Assembly: GCF_902806685.2 (NCBI RefSeq)
Contig: NC_048545.1
Coordinates: forward strand, 10,217,852 to 10,281,851
Direction: 5' to 3'
Length of the DNA: 64,000 nucleotides
From: Maniola hyperantus
Lineage: Eukaryota > Arthropoda > Insecta > Lepidoptera > Nymphalidae
Shown here: positions 43,936-56,991 of the stretch, piece after piece
How positions within the stretch are numbered: the first letter of the stretch is position 1
Layout of the letters: every line of letters begins with the position of its first letter
Notes under the pieces: generated by a model
What the model was told of the DNA's origin: nothing
Seen by the model: the letters and a program-made list of their open reading frames with translations, nothing else
Database searches by the model: none
Position numbers and translations under genes: made by a program

Positions 43936-44700
43936 TTACAAAAACCGGCCAAGTGCGAGTTAAGCTCACGCAATGAGGGTTCCGTACTACAGTCGTATTT
44001 TTCCGACATTTTGCAGGATAATTCAAAAACTTTGATACATAAAAATAAATAAAAATCTGTTTTAGAATGCACAGGTGAAGACCTTTCATATGATAACCCA
44101 CTTGATATAGTTATCTTACTTAGAAAATTGAAAATACCAATTCTTCGTCCATGAAAAAATAAACTTTTCGTGGTCCCACATCATCGCACTATTGCTAGAT
44201 CTATGTCACCTATACCCCGTTCATTAGCATCATTCAACGCGCTTTTGGACAATAATGCTCAATTGTTGTAAAAAAATTTCAGCATTGCATGAATATGTCA
44301 TTCAATGTTCTCAGCGTACATATTCAAAATTCTTTGATCTTTTATCGTTTTGTATTTTATGTCTTTTTTCTTGTACCTTTATTTGTATTTAAATTTATTA
44401 TTAATCATCTAGTTAGTGTAAGTGGCACTGCCGTTCTAATTAGATATAAAATAAATAAAATAAATAAATAAATAAATGATCAAATTTTTTTTTTGTGTAA
44501 TCTAACCCTAAATTCACAGTTTTCAGATTTTTCCCTAAATGTCAGCTATACCTAAGATCTACCTACCTGCCAAATTTCATGATTCTAGGTCAACGGGAAG
44601 TACCCTGTAGGTTTCTTGACAGACAGACAGACAACAAAATGATCCTATAAGGGTTTCGTTTTTCCTTTTGAGGTACGGAACGCTAAAAATGGACGGAAAT
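43936..44700 (-). repeat. Family C repeat split by a LINE insertion
   Basis: + strand ACCGGCCAAGTGCGAGTTAA begins it and CCTTTTGAGGTACGGAACG ends it; 44155-44475 in the middle is foreign. Confidence 0.75.
44155..44475 (+). mobile_element. LINE 3' end inserted in a family C repeat
   Basis: One frame reads KLFVVPHHRTIARSMSPIPR, then SLASFNALLDNNAQLL and a stop, resembling LINE polymerase C termini. About 200 bp of 3' UTR and an (AAAT)n tail follow. ATGA flanks both sides. Confidence 0.6.
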
Positions 44701-45350
44701 TGCGAGTGAACAACTCTCAGGAGTATATCAGGACAGATTACCTAACTGTGGATTTGTAAGGCTGATTGCTAACCACTTTCCACTCTCATCACTCATCACT
44801 TACCACTAGGTGAAAGAAACTACCAAAATCGTAACATACCTACGAAAGCCAGTATTTTAACGATCACAGTAAGTATATACTTGCCTAGTTCAACAAAATT
44901 TGCTAGCACTTTGTATTCAGACTTCAGAGTGATAGCGGAAGGATGGAGGGGGGAAGGCGAGGGGGGGGGGATGACAGGTGCGCGATGATGTATGACTATT
45001 ACACGCTCTTTGTTGAAATTCACTATTCAATTTCCTCCACTACCAAGGTTTACTTAGTATCCTGCGGCTAGTAGGTACGTACCTATCCAAGAATTTATGA
45101 TTACGATAGTTATGGATCATACAAAATTTAGGACGATTTTCAAACTATACAGATAGTGGGTACTATGCTTGGAGTTTCTCTGCGTAATCAAATAATTAGA
45201 AATATAAGAGATCCGTAGGAGAGCCAGAATAAACAACATAACTTAACGGGTTGCGAGGCTGAGGTGGCAAGGAGCACAGTATATAAGTTAGAAAAACCGA
45301 TAAACTGCTTGAGGCATTCTAGCTTTTATGCTCAAGTGTTAGACCAGTAG

Positions 45351-45519
45351 GGCGATTGTTTAAAACCTGCATCAATCATTATTACAATCTCAACTGTTCT
45401 GATTGGCTGAATTTGTGCGATTCTTGTTGCAACAAAGCATTGTAGCCAATAGTGAGCGAACGTTAATCAATCAGAGATGATTGCGATCGTGACATTGTAG
45501 CTGTCATTCTCCCGCAATC
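45351..45519. mobile_element. MITE family E copy
   Basis: GGCGATTG at the left and CCGCAATC at the right. The body contains GATTGGCTGAATTTGTGCG and ATTGCGATCGTGACATTGTA. Confidence 0.65.
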
Positions 45520-46469
45520 ACGCAGCGGGATAACCAACCCCTAAGGTAGGTTCTGGTGATGTGTGGCACAATTTCAAAAATAAATGTTTTTCTTCCTTCT
45601 TTCAAAAAAACCGGCCAAGTGCGAGCCGTTGATTATGACATTAAATTTTGAATAAAAAATGTTACTATATTTATTTCTAATTCTATCACAGATCCAATAT
45701 AAAAACGAACCCATGAGCCCTCCTTGCATTACGCTAGTAAAGTTTGCCGAAATGTCTTACGTATTCATATTCACAGTCCCCGAACTTCCAAAACGCACAT
45801 ACAGGGTTATGGAGTACAAATGGATTTCCCGTCGTAAATCTGCGGCGCTTTTCATAGAGTATAAATCAAGTCACCAACGAGAGTATTAATAACCGTGGCC
45901 CGTGGGTGCTCTCGTCGTGTTGACTTGCCTCCTACCACGCAACAACAAACTGAGACACATTCGTACAAATTTAGACTTTATGTTTACCAAAACAGGGTTC
46001 CAATTCTGCTAAATGCAAGCTGATTTATCTGAAAGGAGCCTTTTTTAGATTTACAGGATTTTAGACCCTAACTCTATAAAAATATGAGTCAATGTGTATA
46101 CCTAAAAGTATCTAGATTTAAGTTCTCATGCAATTTTAAAGTGGGATGGATTTTTTACAGCAAATATTATCCGATAAACAAGTAGAATGAAAGGTGAATT
46201 CACATGAGCTATATACTTAAATATCCATAATATAAAATACGACCTCTATGAATGGATTACCTCTATAGGTCATCCATTTAATATGTAAACGGTAGCGATT
46301 AACAAAATATGTCCACTGCTAAAATCTTAAACTTCAAATAGGTATCTACCTATTGTTAGGTTTTTTATTTTTCCTAGTTATAGGTTCTAGTATCTTTGCA
46401 AAACAAAAGAAGAAGACAAATGTTCAGGAGATTGAATAGCGGGTGGTGGCGGTACATTCGAATACATTA

Positions 46470-46600
46470 TATTCTACTAGCTGATGCCCGCGACTTCATA
46501 TGCGTGGATTTAGGTTTTTAAAAATCCCGTGGGAACTCTTTGGTTTCCCGAGATAAAAGTAGCCTATGTACATTAGCCTAGTAATTTCAGAAGTCTTCAG
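46470..46600. repeat. Interspersed repeat (CTAGCTGATGCCCGCGACTT end)
   Basis: CTAGCTGATGCCCGCGACTT then AAATCCCGTGGGAACTCTTT; truncated copy. Confidence 0.6.
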
Positions 46601-46754
46601 AAAGTCTGACCTTTAAAGAGTAGGTATGTATAAAGCAAAGTCGCTATCCGGGATTCATTGTGACAAAGTGTACCTATAATCGCATATTTTGTTTTTCGAT
46701 GTAGTTTTCACCATCATTTAGAACATATTTAACGAGCAAAGCGCACATTTACAT

Positions 46755-47076
46755 TCATCATCATCATGATCAACCCATCGTTGGCTCACTACAGAACACG
46801 GGTCTCCTCTCAGAGTGATAAGGGTTTTGGCCATAGCCTACCACGCTGGCCAAGTGCGGATTGGCAGAGTTCACACACCTTTGAGAACATTATGGAGAAC
46901 TCTCAGGCATGCAGGTTTCCTCACGATGTTTTCCTTCACCGTTAAAGCATGTGATATTTTAATTACCTACTTAAAAAAGCACATAACTCAGGAAAAGTCA
47001 GAGGTGCGTTCCCGGGATAGAACCTCCGACCTCCGATTGGAAGGCGGACGTCCTAGCCACTAGGCTACCACAGCTT
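46755..47076 (-). repeat. SINE family A, full length
   Basis: + strand starts CATCATCATCATGATCAACC and ends CCTAGCCACTAGGCTACCAC, the complement of box A. Confidence 0.85.
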
Positions 47077-47576
47077 CATTATTAATTTATTATTCTAAAG
47101 AATAAATACTTAAGCAAGTTAGTCCGTGCAAAGCTAGATTATTCGGCTAGTATTAAGCGTTGGCTTTGATAAAAACTAATTGGATGTCGGACTTGTTTAC
47201 CATTAAGTATTTCCAAACGCCGAAAATAAAATAAGTAAATAGAACATTAAGAAGCTATGTTCGTCGATTATAGGAATAAATTCTGAGTCAAGTTCACTTT
47301 GATCTCTGGCAAATTCAGATCGCTTTATAAAACGAAGTGCTCTGCTCCTAGGAGTGTAGAGCATCTATTAAGTACCTACCTGCCAGTATTTATTTGTAGA
47401 AGGAAAACTTTAAGTGCACTTCAAGAATTTAATTATTGTTTTTCGAAAATAGTAGTAAGTACCTACTTACCTGCTTCTCCTAAGAAAATAAAGGTAGATA
47501 TTTTAGGATTAAGATTTCATTTCCCAATTTCGGGCTCAGCTTATTTAATAAAATTTTAACTTAAGTGCCAATTTAT

Positions 47577-47845
47577 TAAACTTTAAGGGTGTCTGGCAGG
47601 GGGTTTCACGATACCGTTTGGCTATGCATAACGTGATTTCTAATACTATTCCGAAGAAATAAAAAATTACACTTTGACGTAAGATTTTTTACACTTTTGT
47701 TAGGTACCTACTTTACCAAAGCCACCATGATCCAAACTTCATAGTCGCGGATCGTTCCTCCCAGTGTTGGGAACAATACGCAGAGAAGCTTCCAGCTTTT
47801 ATAAAATAACGAAGGTCTGGCCCTCCTCGGCTCTTTCTCTCTCTA
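47577..47845. repeat. Repeat unit as at 32992, inverted
   Basis: AAGGGTGTCTGGCAGGGGGT, CCACCATGATCCAAACTTCA and CCTCCCAGTGTTGGG. Confidence 0.65.
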
Positions 47846-49058
47846 TAACTTTTTGTAGAATCCACTGCATGATTATGGCTCACATTTTAATTAGTAAATG
47901 CGGCCGTCATCAGGGTACATTTTAATTAAGTAAAAACATGGTTTGTTTCAATTGTTGTCTGAATGAGGTTGAAAAGCTAATAAAGGGATCCTTAGTCTCA
48001 AGTGAAGCCTGACTGAGTGGCATCATTCGCAAATTACTTTTTATACTAATGGAATTATTTTGAAGAAATTGGATTTATATTTTATGAACAACAATAATTA
48101 GTGAGACGTATATTTATTTTACTTTCCACGAAAAGTTTAATAAAACCTTAAAATTCTAAATACGAGACAATACTTACGTCTCGTTGGTATTTAGAATTAA
48201 CTATTTATTTAATTTAATGAAAAATCAGCCCTTGACTGGGGCTTTTAAAGTTGCACAAAAATACGTATTTTTATATCTCCCCTCAAGCTTATACTATTAT
48301 TTACTTAAAATAATAATACATAGGTATATGTATATTTTAGAGTACGTGAACGCTATACTCAGGTAATAACAGTAGATTAAATACTGATGGCGACGACTTT
48401 ATCCGCAAGGACTTAGGTTAAAAAAAATCTTATAGGAACTCTGATATTCCGGGATAAACGTATCCAATGTCAAAACTTCTCCAAGGAGCAAGTTATGTCT
48501 GTACAAAATAAATGATGCACGACTTCATCTATAAGATTTAGGTTTTCAAAGAATCTCGTGGGAACTCTGATTTTCCGGGACAAAAATTAGTCTTTTTCCA
48601 TTCCTAGCTGCAAGCAATGTCTCTAGTCTGTAGGTACTTTTCATCAAAATCAACTAAGCGGATGGGACGTGAAAAGTTATCAGACAGACACTTTCGCATA
48701 GTAGGTATGGATACGTAGAGTGCTATAATGTAAAGTAGGTAGGTATGTCAATTTCATGCAGAGAAATACAGAAGCTCCATAGAAGCATAAAACCGGATTA
48801 AAGCTCAATAACAAGACCGGATATCCCCAGTATAAGCAAATATCAGGAATTGTTTACTTATATATCCCACTCTCTGTTCTATTTCAGCAAATTGGTAGTG
48901 CGCTGGAAAAATGTCGGCCATTTGTTGTGTTAAACAAACCGAGAAGCCTCGTTCCTCTACGGAGCAACAGAAGTGTGTCTGTATAATTTCTGTGCTACGT
49001 ACCTACTCTTAGATGCGATTACTTGTGATTTAGGTTTAAAGCCGTTTAAGGCTGCCTG

Positions 49059-49270
49059 TCCTCTGGTGCGGAGATAGGACCGATAAAGTGATGCAGAATG
49101 GAGTTTCGGACTGTATATGTCCATAGACGTGGAGCTAGGTAGAGAAACGGAGCGAGAAATTGATGCGGAGCGGAGTTGCGGACTGTATTTCTGTCCTTAG
49201 ACGCGGAACTAGGTAGCGGAGCGAGAACGTAAAGCCCCGTTCCGCTTCCCCACTCCGCTTCTCTGCTCCG
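49059..49270. repeat. GC-rich block with an internal duplication
   Basis: CGGACTGTAT followed by TAGACG and CTAGGTAG occurs twice, about 87 bp apart. Ends are roughly complementary (GGAGCGGAGT-type / CCACTCCGCTT). Class unknown. Confidence 0.45.
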
Positions 49271-49807
49271 CTTACCCACTCCACATTAAAATGTATGATT
49301 TTTAAACTAGTCTGCAAATCCTTGCCCACTGAAGCGAAACGGGAATTTTATGCAATTCTTTTGGTTAATATTTGGCATATTATCTCTGCGCTTTTATTGA
49401 GGAACCAGTTCGGTTGGCGGTTTAGTCATATAAATGTAAAAAATAAAGAACCAGATACACAGAAATATATAAATAGGTAGACAGACAATCATACTTACCT
49501 ATTACTTACGCAGTTATAATATTAGAATAGATAAAGTCATTCACTCACTCAAATATGGTAGGTTCACTAGCGTCAGTGTTTTTAATGTATTTACGACTAG
49601 GTAGGTACATTAAACGACCCGTTGTTTCTTTGATAGGAACTATTATGCTCTCGCCAGTGTGAGCAGGGCTTTTAAAATAATGGAGGCAGTTTTGTGCTAA
49701 CTAGGTTAGCAGCTTTTACTCACTCTTTGCCGAGTGTTTAGTGTATTATGACGTGACGTCGTAACCCTGATGTCGAATAAATTAAATCCATATTAGAGGC
49801 CTTAATT

Positions 49808-49905
49808 TAGGATGGCGCAAGACCGTGGCGTGTGAAAGTCCCTACAAGAGACCTATTACGTCCAGCTGTGGACAACTTTCGGTTGATAATGATGATCATG
49901 AATCC
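49808..49905 (+). pseudogene. LINE tail fragment
   Basis: GATGGCGCAAGACCGTGGCG and CCTACAAGAGACCTATTACG match 41,145, with a small insertion breaking the frame. Confidence 0.6.
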
Positions 49906-50017
49906 ATACTTAATAATATTATAAATGAATTTTGCTACCTTTAATGCCGGCTCTGCCCCGGGATAAAGCCTTCAACTCTCCCGAGATTATGAAAATGTAC
50001 AATTTTCTAAATCATCA

Positions 50018-50200
50018 TCACCACCACCACTTCCACTGTTGGACATAGATCTTCCCTAAAGAGCGCCTCCAGACCCAATCTTTAGCTTTCCTGATCCAAC
50101 CACTTCCCGGTAGCCTCTTTATATCGTCGGTTAATCGAGCTGGAGGGCATCCCACACTACGCTTGCCTGTGTATTTTCCTGTATTTTCACATAATATAAT
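50018..50200 (-). pseudogene. LINE tail fragment
   Basis: The minus strand reads GKRSVGCPPARLTDDIKRLP, then WVWRRSLGKIYVQQW, a relative of the relic at 6990. Confidence 0.65.
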
Positions 50201-50509
50201 ATTTTGTTCATCTATCAATATTATCATTTCTATACTATCGGAATATGAAGCGATCCTCTCGCTCGTCACGTCACTGAACGGAGGTTATATTCAGATGTAT
50301 TCGGCCGAGTGCCAAGTCCCCTTCGCTTACAAAGTTTGTCAGCGTCTGAAATGATCCGTGCTCTTATCTAGGTTGCACTCAAAGCCTCAAACTCTATCAC
50401 TTCTGGGTTTGCCTAGAAACTTGACAAAAATGAAAATGTCTTGGAGGAATTGTATACTTAAAAAATAATAAAAATGGATATTAGGCACTTTTTCTGAAAT
50501 ATTTAAAAC

Positions 50510-50737
50510 TAACTGATGCCCGCGACTTCATACGCGTGGATTTAGGTTTTTAAAAATCCTGTGGGAACTCTTAAATTTTTCGGGATAAAAAGTAGCCTAT
50601 GTCCTTCCCGGGCTCGCAAGCTACCTCTGTACCAAATTTCGTCAAAATCGGTTGAACGGTTAAGCCGTGAAAAGCTAGCAGACAGACAGACAGACAGACA
50701 GAGAGACACACTTTCGCATTTATAATATTAGTATGGA
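50510..50737. repeat. Interspersed repeat, near-complete copy
   Basis: From GATGCCCGCGACTTCATACG to GACAGACAGACAGACAGACA and CTTTCGCATTTATAATATTA. Another near-complete copy at 59241-59441. Confidence 0.7.
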
Positions 50738-52044
50738 TGAGTGTGTATCCCTTTCGCAGCCATCAAGCGTAAAGCTTGTGCTAGGAGTAGGTACGACTAA
50801 AGTCCAGAGGCTGGAATTAGAAACCACGCCGTTTCAGATTTTCCACCATCTAAGGCCTTTGAATGATTAAGGTTTTCTGGTTTGTAAACTTTATCAAAAG
50901 AAAAGGACTTCAATGTAACACAGCGCAGACAAGTAAAAGATCTAAGATTTATTTTTTCATTTCAAGAATTACAAATTAATGTAGTTCTAATATCACAAAC
51001 AGTGTCGAAAAAGTTCACGTGGTCGAAAATTATTTTACTTTGGATATTGCTTGAGACCATTTTTTAGACTTGGAGATCAACTAGGCAAACCTAAAAGCGT
51101 CGCAGTGATGGTTTGTGACTGTACATATTTATTCAATACAATTTAAATTCACAGTTGTCGTCGGAATTCCTCAGTGATACAACTTTTAAGACTATGTTTT
51201 ATCTGTAATGTGATTTATTTATTGGTTTTGTTTTGCAGTTTCAAATCCGCTTTTGAAAATTTCGGTTCGGTACTCAGAAGTATTTTCTTTTGTGACTGAT
51301 GTATAAAGGCTGATAAGCTTACACCTGGCCTAACAAATCGGCATTGAAGACTTGTGGGAAACATGCCATCAACTATTGGTATACAAGATGATAGCACTGA
51401 GGTGATGGCGATGGGTCGGGCGGATTTTGCGAAGAGGGAAACGCTGCTCAAGTGTCTCAAGTATTCAATGGCAGCTTGTCGGTCGTTGAAAGATACCTGT
51501 TTGACCAACCAACACCTAGAGGACGTCCATTGAATTGGACTCTTGTGGAACCATGTCAAGGCAGTAGCCAAAGGCAGGAGGTCGTGGAAACTGCCGCTGC
51601 AGCCCAAATCTGTAGAGTGCCCAAAAAGGGAAGAAAATTATCCAACTAGTACCTAAGCTAAATATTCTGGTACCCACTCCGATTTTTGTGGCTCCACATA
51701 CAATTAAGATAAAGTTAGTATTTTCAACAGAAGCATCGATAAGTCTTGCCATGTTCCAAGAAAGATTATCCCTTTGCTTATTTTTCACCAAGGTAAACGT
51801 AGGTCACGTAGGCGTGCAGCCGCTCTAATTCGATAACTTATGCTACTGAAATATAAAAGTAGCCACGCTATTTTTGTTTTCATTACACGGGTGAGCCCCA
51901 GATAGACGGAAGCGGAGAAAATTGAGATATATGAACTGACTTTATTCGGTCGTTTCGACGGCTTTCTTTGTCGATGGCTTTGTTGATGTCTTTCTCTACC
52001 TATGTTAAATTTAGAGCACCTGGCAATTAAATTTAGAGATAGGA

Positions 52045-52215
52045 AGATTTCACACATCTTTGAGAACATTACGAATACCTCTTAGGCATGATGTTTTCCT
52101 TCACCGTTAAAGAAAGTGATATTTAATTGCTTTAAACAAATATTTCGGAAAGTAAGAGACTCAAGATCGAATCCGCACCCTCCCGAATCAGAGACCACCG
52201 GCTATCACCACTTCG
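52045..52215 (-). repeat. SINE family A fragment
   Basis: + strand CACACATCTTTGAGAACATT, GATGTTTTCCTTCACCGTTA and a degraded head. Confidence 0.65.
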
Positions 52216-52549
52216 ATATACTTTCTACATCTTAACGGTCTAATCTCGGTCAAGAGCAAACTTTTCTAGAAAAAAAAGCAACATTACTAAGGCTCAGAGA
52301 CAGATACAAGTGGGGAGGGAGGAAAATGAAGATATACGGTACCGAGCTTGGTAACATCTGCCTCACTCGGCTTTGGACGGCTCATGTCAAAACTTCTTAA
52401 TCATGTTGATAATAGAATTTTCCTGTAATAAAGCCCTTGTTTTCAAGTTCAGTCTCGTAATTAAATTTGTATAAGCCGAGGCTAAATCCATGGTGTAAAG
52501 CCAAATTGTACCTAATGAAATTAAGAGAGTGGAGAACATTACATACTAG

Positions 52550-52935
52550 ACTAACTTTTGGCCGCGACTTCGTCCGCGTGGATTACACAAATATCAAACC
52601 CCTATTTTACCCCCTTAGGGCGGCTATGCACTCATCCGATCCCAGTCCGTGAAAATACGTTCCGAAGAAGTCATATTACTATTTGTATATATATATGTAT
52701 GACATATGACGTAGATATTTTTTTTATCCGTATTTTCACGGATTCGGATCGGATGAGTGCGTGATCGCTCTTAGGGGTTCAATTTTCAAAAATCCTTTCT
52801 TAGCGGATGTATACGTCATTAATATAGCTATCTACAATCTATCTGGATGCCCAGCCCAACCCATCCAGTAGTTTGAGCTGTACGTTGATAGAATTATCAT
52901 AATCAGTCAGTCATCTTTTCTTTTTATATATTTAG
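52550..52935. repeat. Interspersed repeat interrupted by a hairpin
   Basis: GCCGCGACTTCGTCCGCGTG to ACCCCCTTAGGG, then after the hairpin TTAGGGGTTCAATTTTCAAA onward to the ATATATTTAGATGATG end. Confidence 0.65.
52621..52770. mobile_element. 150-bp hairpin MITE with target duplication
   Basis: CACTCATCCGATCC and CCGTGAAAATACG pair with CGTATTTTCACGG and GGATCGGATGAGTG. TTAGGG flanks both sides (52615-52620, 52771-52776). Confidence 0.8.
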
Positions 52936-53155
52936 ATGATGACCGCGACTTCGTCCACGTTGGTGTAGGTTTTTTTAGAAATCCCGTAGGAACTACTTGA
53001 TTTTCCCGAATGAAAATAAGCCTTTGTCCGTCTCCGGGATGCAAGCAAGGTGTACGAAAATTTGTAAAAATCGGTTCTGCGGTTGGCCTGTGAAAAGTAA
53101 CAGACGAATAGACAGATATATAACTTTCACATTAATAATATTAGCATGGATTATC
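52932..53155. repeat. Interspersed repeat, diverged
   Basis: GATGACCGCGACTTCGTCCA to TTTCACATTAATAATATTAG; abuts the preceding repeat. Confidence 0.6.
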
Positions 53156-53470
53156 TTGCTTTTGCCAGTGAATTCGTTTGTATTCATTTAGGCTTTTTTG
53201 AAATCTCTGAAACACCTTTTTTGAAACACCCGGAGTAAAAAGGAAAATAGATCACTCCTTGCATATTGCCATGCCATTGCATAGTCATTGCATAGTTGAC
53301 AAAATCGATTCATTTGTTTTGAAGATTTAAAACAGACATGCATACGGAGAATAATGTTGGAAATGGGTGTTTTGTTTATTCGATAGAGTGTCTGCTTCAG
53401 AAAGGCTTCAGAAAAGCTGAATTCAATTGAAGCCTTTCTGAAGCCTCCTACCACCTGTGGTGGGAGGTAG

Positions 53471-53624
53471 GTATAAGTCCCGCAAATTGCTAGTGCGCGT
53501 GGCCTAGACTAGATTGAAGTTTCGAGCTGATGGTATTTTTTTATTTTGGCTGACGTCAAAATGACTTCATTTCGATGTTAATTAGACATGGTTCCAGCGC
53601 AATAGCAATTTGCGGGACTTATAA
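53471..53624. mobile_element. MITE family D copy
   Basis: GTATAAGTCCCGCAAATTGC and GCAATTTGCGGGACTTATA ends. Confidence 0.85.
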
Positions 53625-54010
53625 CAACAAACATATGAAGTCTTTTGTTTTCGTATCCAAAACAAATCTATAGGTAGCTATTGTAATGTCATGAACAATG
53701 AGGTAAATCCAGCAAACAAACACGGTTTGTGGGTCAGAAATTGGAACGTGTTGGCAAACGGGCGGAGTCAACAGGGCCGGCTGAGCATTCGGCACGTCTG
53801 CCCCGCTGCTTGCCACGGATGCATATTAATGAGCTCCCGATACCCTACCCTTGCGATAATCTGTATATTATTGCAGATTATGTTGGCGATACTCTACCTG
53901 TAGGTATTTAGTTAGGGCCGAAATTAATAAATCAATCCTCAATCGATGTAATCTTTCGATAAGTTAGTTAGTACCTATACTAACCATATTAATAGATATT
54001 AATGTTATAC

Positions 54011-54190
54011 AGTACGTGGCAGAAAGTAATGTACATCGGCCTTTAGAATGTCATTTCGGATTTCTAGAGCGTTGTCTCTGTCACTCATACCTAAATGACG
54101 TTTCAACGGTCTCAACGACAGAGACAATGCTCTACAAATCCACTATCTCCTTCTAGGGGCCGATGTACATTATTTTGTGCCGCGTACCTA
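54011..54190. mobile_element. 180-bp MITE
   Basis: AGTACGTGGCAGAAAGTAAT and ATTATTTTGTGCCGCGTACCT ends; the arms share GTACATCGGCC and its complement, and GTTGTCTCTGTC / GACAGAGACAA. Confidence 0.75.
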
Positions 54191-54222
54191 CATAATATTA
54201 ATGTTGTCATAGTACGTCAAAA

Positions 54223-54336
54223 TGTCTACCAATCCGCAGATGGCCAGCGTGGTAGACTATGGCCAAAACCCTTTTCACTCTGAGAGGAGACCTGTGCTCT
54301 GTAGTGAGCCGGTGATGGGTTGATCATGATGATGAT
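54223..54336 (+). repeat. SINE family A, 3' part
   Basis: GTCTACCAATCCGCAGATGG to GATGGGTTGATCATGATGAT. Confidence 0.75.
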
Positions 54337-54712
54337 TTACACGAGCGACTGTCATCAGCGTAAAGGAATACAAGTTTTCGTGTTTACAATCACATTGCAG
54401 TAGCACGTTACAGTGATTAAACTGTTTAATATTGTTTAAACAAACTGAAGCTATGCAGCGTGCATTTCAACCTATAGGTATACGAGTAGACACAAGTTTA
54501 AATACGCGAGTGTTGATTGTTGGTTTAACTGTGTAGCATTTTAATGAGTGTAAACATTTACTAGTGCCGATTCAATTCCAGTGCTTTGATTTTCACTTAA
54601 AATAATATGCAGGTAGGTACAATACACAAAATAACAACAGCATAATATATAAATTAAACCTTATAAATGCATACATAAAGTAAATGGAATTAGAACACTA
54701 GCAAAAACTAAG

Positions 54713-55100
54713 ACAACTGATAGTACTGACGATTACTGATAGATACGATACTACAAAAAAAAAACCACGAAAAAGTTATGTAAAATACCTGAATTTTCAA
54801 AAATTAGCAATGTATTGCAAATAAAACATCAGACTGATGCTAGAGGTCAACGAACGGTGCGTAGATACATGGCAGCGTAGGCGGGGCATTGACGCCGAGT
54901 TTGCACGCTATACATTACGGGTTTAAAAATACCAAATCACTAAACAGTTTCTGTATAATATAGTTCTGTGTAATACTTATATGTTTGTGTGTGCAATAAA
55001 GATTTCTAAATGAATAAATAAAACTACAAGTATAGGGCAAATGGTAATTGGTATTGGATTGTGTTTTGGTAGTAGGTATAATAATAGTGCTAAGTTTTCG
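54713..55100. repeat. Family F repeat with a LINE-tail insert
   Basis: Shares CGCTATACATTACGGGTTT and GGATTGTGTTTTGGTAGTAG with 58575-58930. About 54,946-55,020 is foreign, contains GTGCAATAAAGATTTCTAAA and is flanked by AAAC. Confidence 0.65.
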
Positions 55101-56649
55101 CTAAAAGAATTCTAGAAGAATAATTTAGTAGCATACACGATAGCAAAAATGATTACCGACAGAAGACGATGGAAACTGCTGATCCACTCGAAGCTGGGGT
55201 TGCACCAGAATCACGCTCCGTAGGAAGGAATGACTGGAGAGATGTACTGACTACTTTTATTCAACTAGTCATCAACGCCCAGTCCAAACTCTTTCTAGAT
55301 CCAAGATCTAGAAAGCTGTAAATTTTTACGGATTCCCTTACAATATAGATAAGGAATTTTCAAAATTGCTATGGGATAGAGAATAAAGGAGATTTATGAC
55401 CGAAGCGAGAACTGACCGAGCAAAGTTGGGGCAGTTCAGTTCAGCTACCGAAATGAATTTAAATTGCCGTCCCTCGACGTCGTCTTCTTATCTTCAAAAT
55501 TATTAAGAAAATTTATGAATTTTGGACGAAACAATGAAGGTTTTCAATTTGTAATCTCTAAAAGAGAGCGGAAGACTCCTTAGGAATTATAATAAAGGGG
55601 TTAGAAATTGCTTCCTATTTATTAAATTGTTATGACAAAGGGTACTCTTTGTTTTTGTTTATTAAATTCCTTTCACAAATTAATAAACAGGAACTGTGAA
55701 GAATTTTATACTTACTTACTTTTAATCTCGATTTTCAGCTTAAAAATAAATAAAAGAGATCGCACACAGCCTCTATCTTAAGCGACACTTTTTCTGGTAA
55801 ATTATGTATGTGAAAACTTATCTGATCACAAATGTGGTAAGTATACTTTATTTAGGAAAATATTATGATTGACGGGGTGCGATATTCAATATTTCTTCAG
55901 TAAGCCCAATATAGCCCAATCTTGCTGCTGACGTCACACGCTTTTTCAGTATTGAAAAAACGCGTTGTTTGTCGTAGTAGGCAGATCATTTCTTGCTATA
56001 CAATCACCTTAGGCTCAATACATGCGAAGCTTTTATCAAAGTAACGCTTGTCGAGACCCAAATGCTACGAAAAGTCGCATGTTGGACATGCTTTAAAATG
56101 ATTGCAATCTTAAAATATATTACAGCAACCGGAGTAGACACATCGAACGACACGATGAAAAAACCGCAAGAAAGCTATGTCGCTTGGATTTTAATTTAAT
56201 TGCAGTAAGAAATTCTTTCCTGGTTTGTGAGAAAATGCTAAACTAAAACGGAATCTTGTCTGATTTTGACGAAAGGTACAGATAGGGACGGACATGGGCT
56301 TTTTATTCCGGAAAAACAAGAAGTTTTCTCAAAATTTAAAAAAAACAAAGCCACGCGGGCCAAGCCGCGGGTACAATCTAGTTTAAACTGAATACATTAG
56401 GTACTTGTGATATAGGTACAGAAGGGCGATTGTAAATCTACGGTACCTATCTACAACATTTACCAAGGTCGACATCAGGTGACATTTATTTTATTTTATT
56501 ACCGTAGGTACTCTCTAGCCATTTTTTCACGCATCTTTTACGAGTAACCTGTAAAATTTTATGTGGTCAGTCATATACTGACACGACGACGCACGCGTGT
56601 TGCCCTCCTCATTAATAAATTATTTATGCGCGTTGGTCCAACTTTATGG
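55101..56649. other. Gene-free stretch
   Basis: A short LINE-like scrap may lie at about 55,155-55,260; otherwise AT-rich sequence without recognisable content. Confidence 0.4.
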
Positions 56650-56870
56650 GTCACTAGCTTATGCTCGCGACTTCGTCCGCGTGGACTACACAAAATTCAA
56701 TCCCTTATTTTATCCCCTTAGGGGTGAAATTTTCAACTACATCTACATCATAATAGCTATCTGCATGCCAAATTTCAGCCCGATCCGTCCAGTAGTTTGA
56801 GTTGTGCGTTGATAGATCAGTCAGTCAGTCACTCAGTCACCTTTTTCTTTTATATATTTAGATTAAACTG
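56650..56870. repeat. Interspersed repeat copy
   Basis: ATGCTCGCGACTTCGTCCGC to TTTATATATTTAGATTAAAC, including CCCCTTAGGGGTGAAATTTT; it shows the uninterrupted form of 52550-52935. Confidence 0.7.
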
Positions 56871-56991
56871 GGCCCATGATTACCATTACTGATATCCCAT
56901 ACAAACCAGTGGCCAAACATGACGCATCAAGTGGTCCTAAACCTTACACGTTGGTAGGTATAAATTGCATTGGACCAACAAGGGAGTGCCA

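Noticed and set aside
52615..52776. Interstitial telomere repeat
   Set aside because: TTAGGG occurs only once on each side of a hairpin, which fits a target duplication; insect telomeres use TTAGG.
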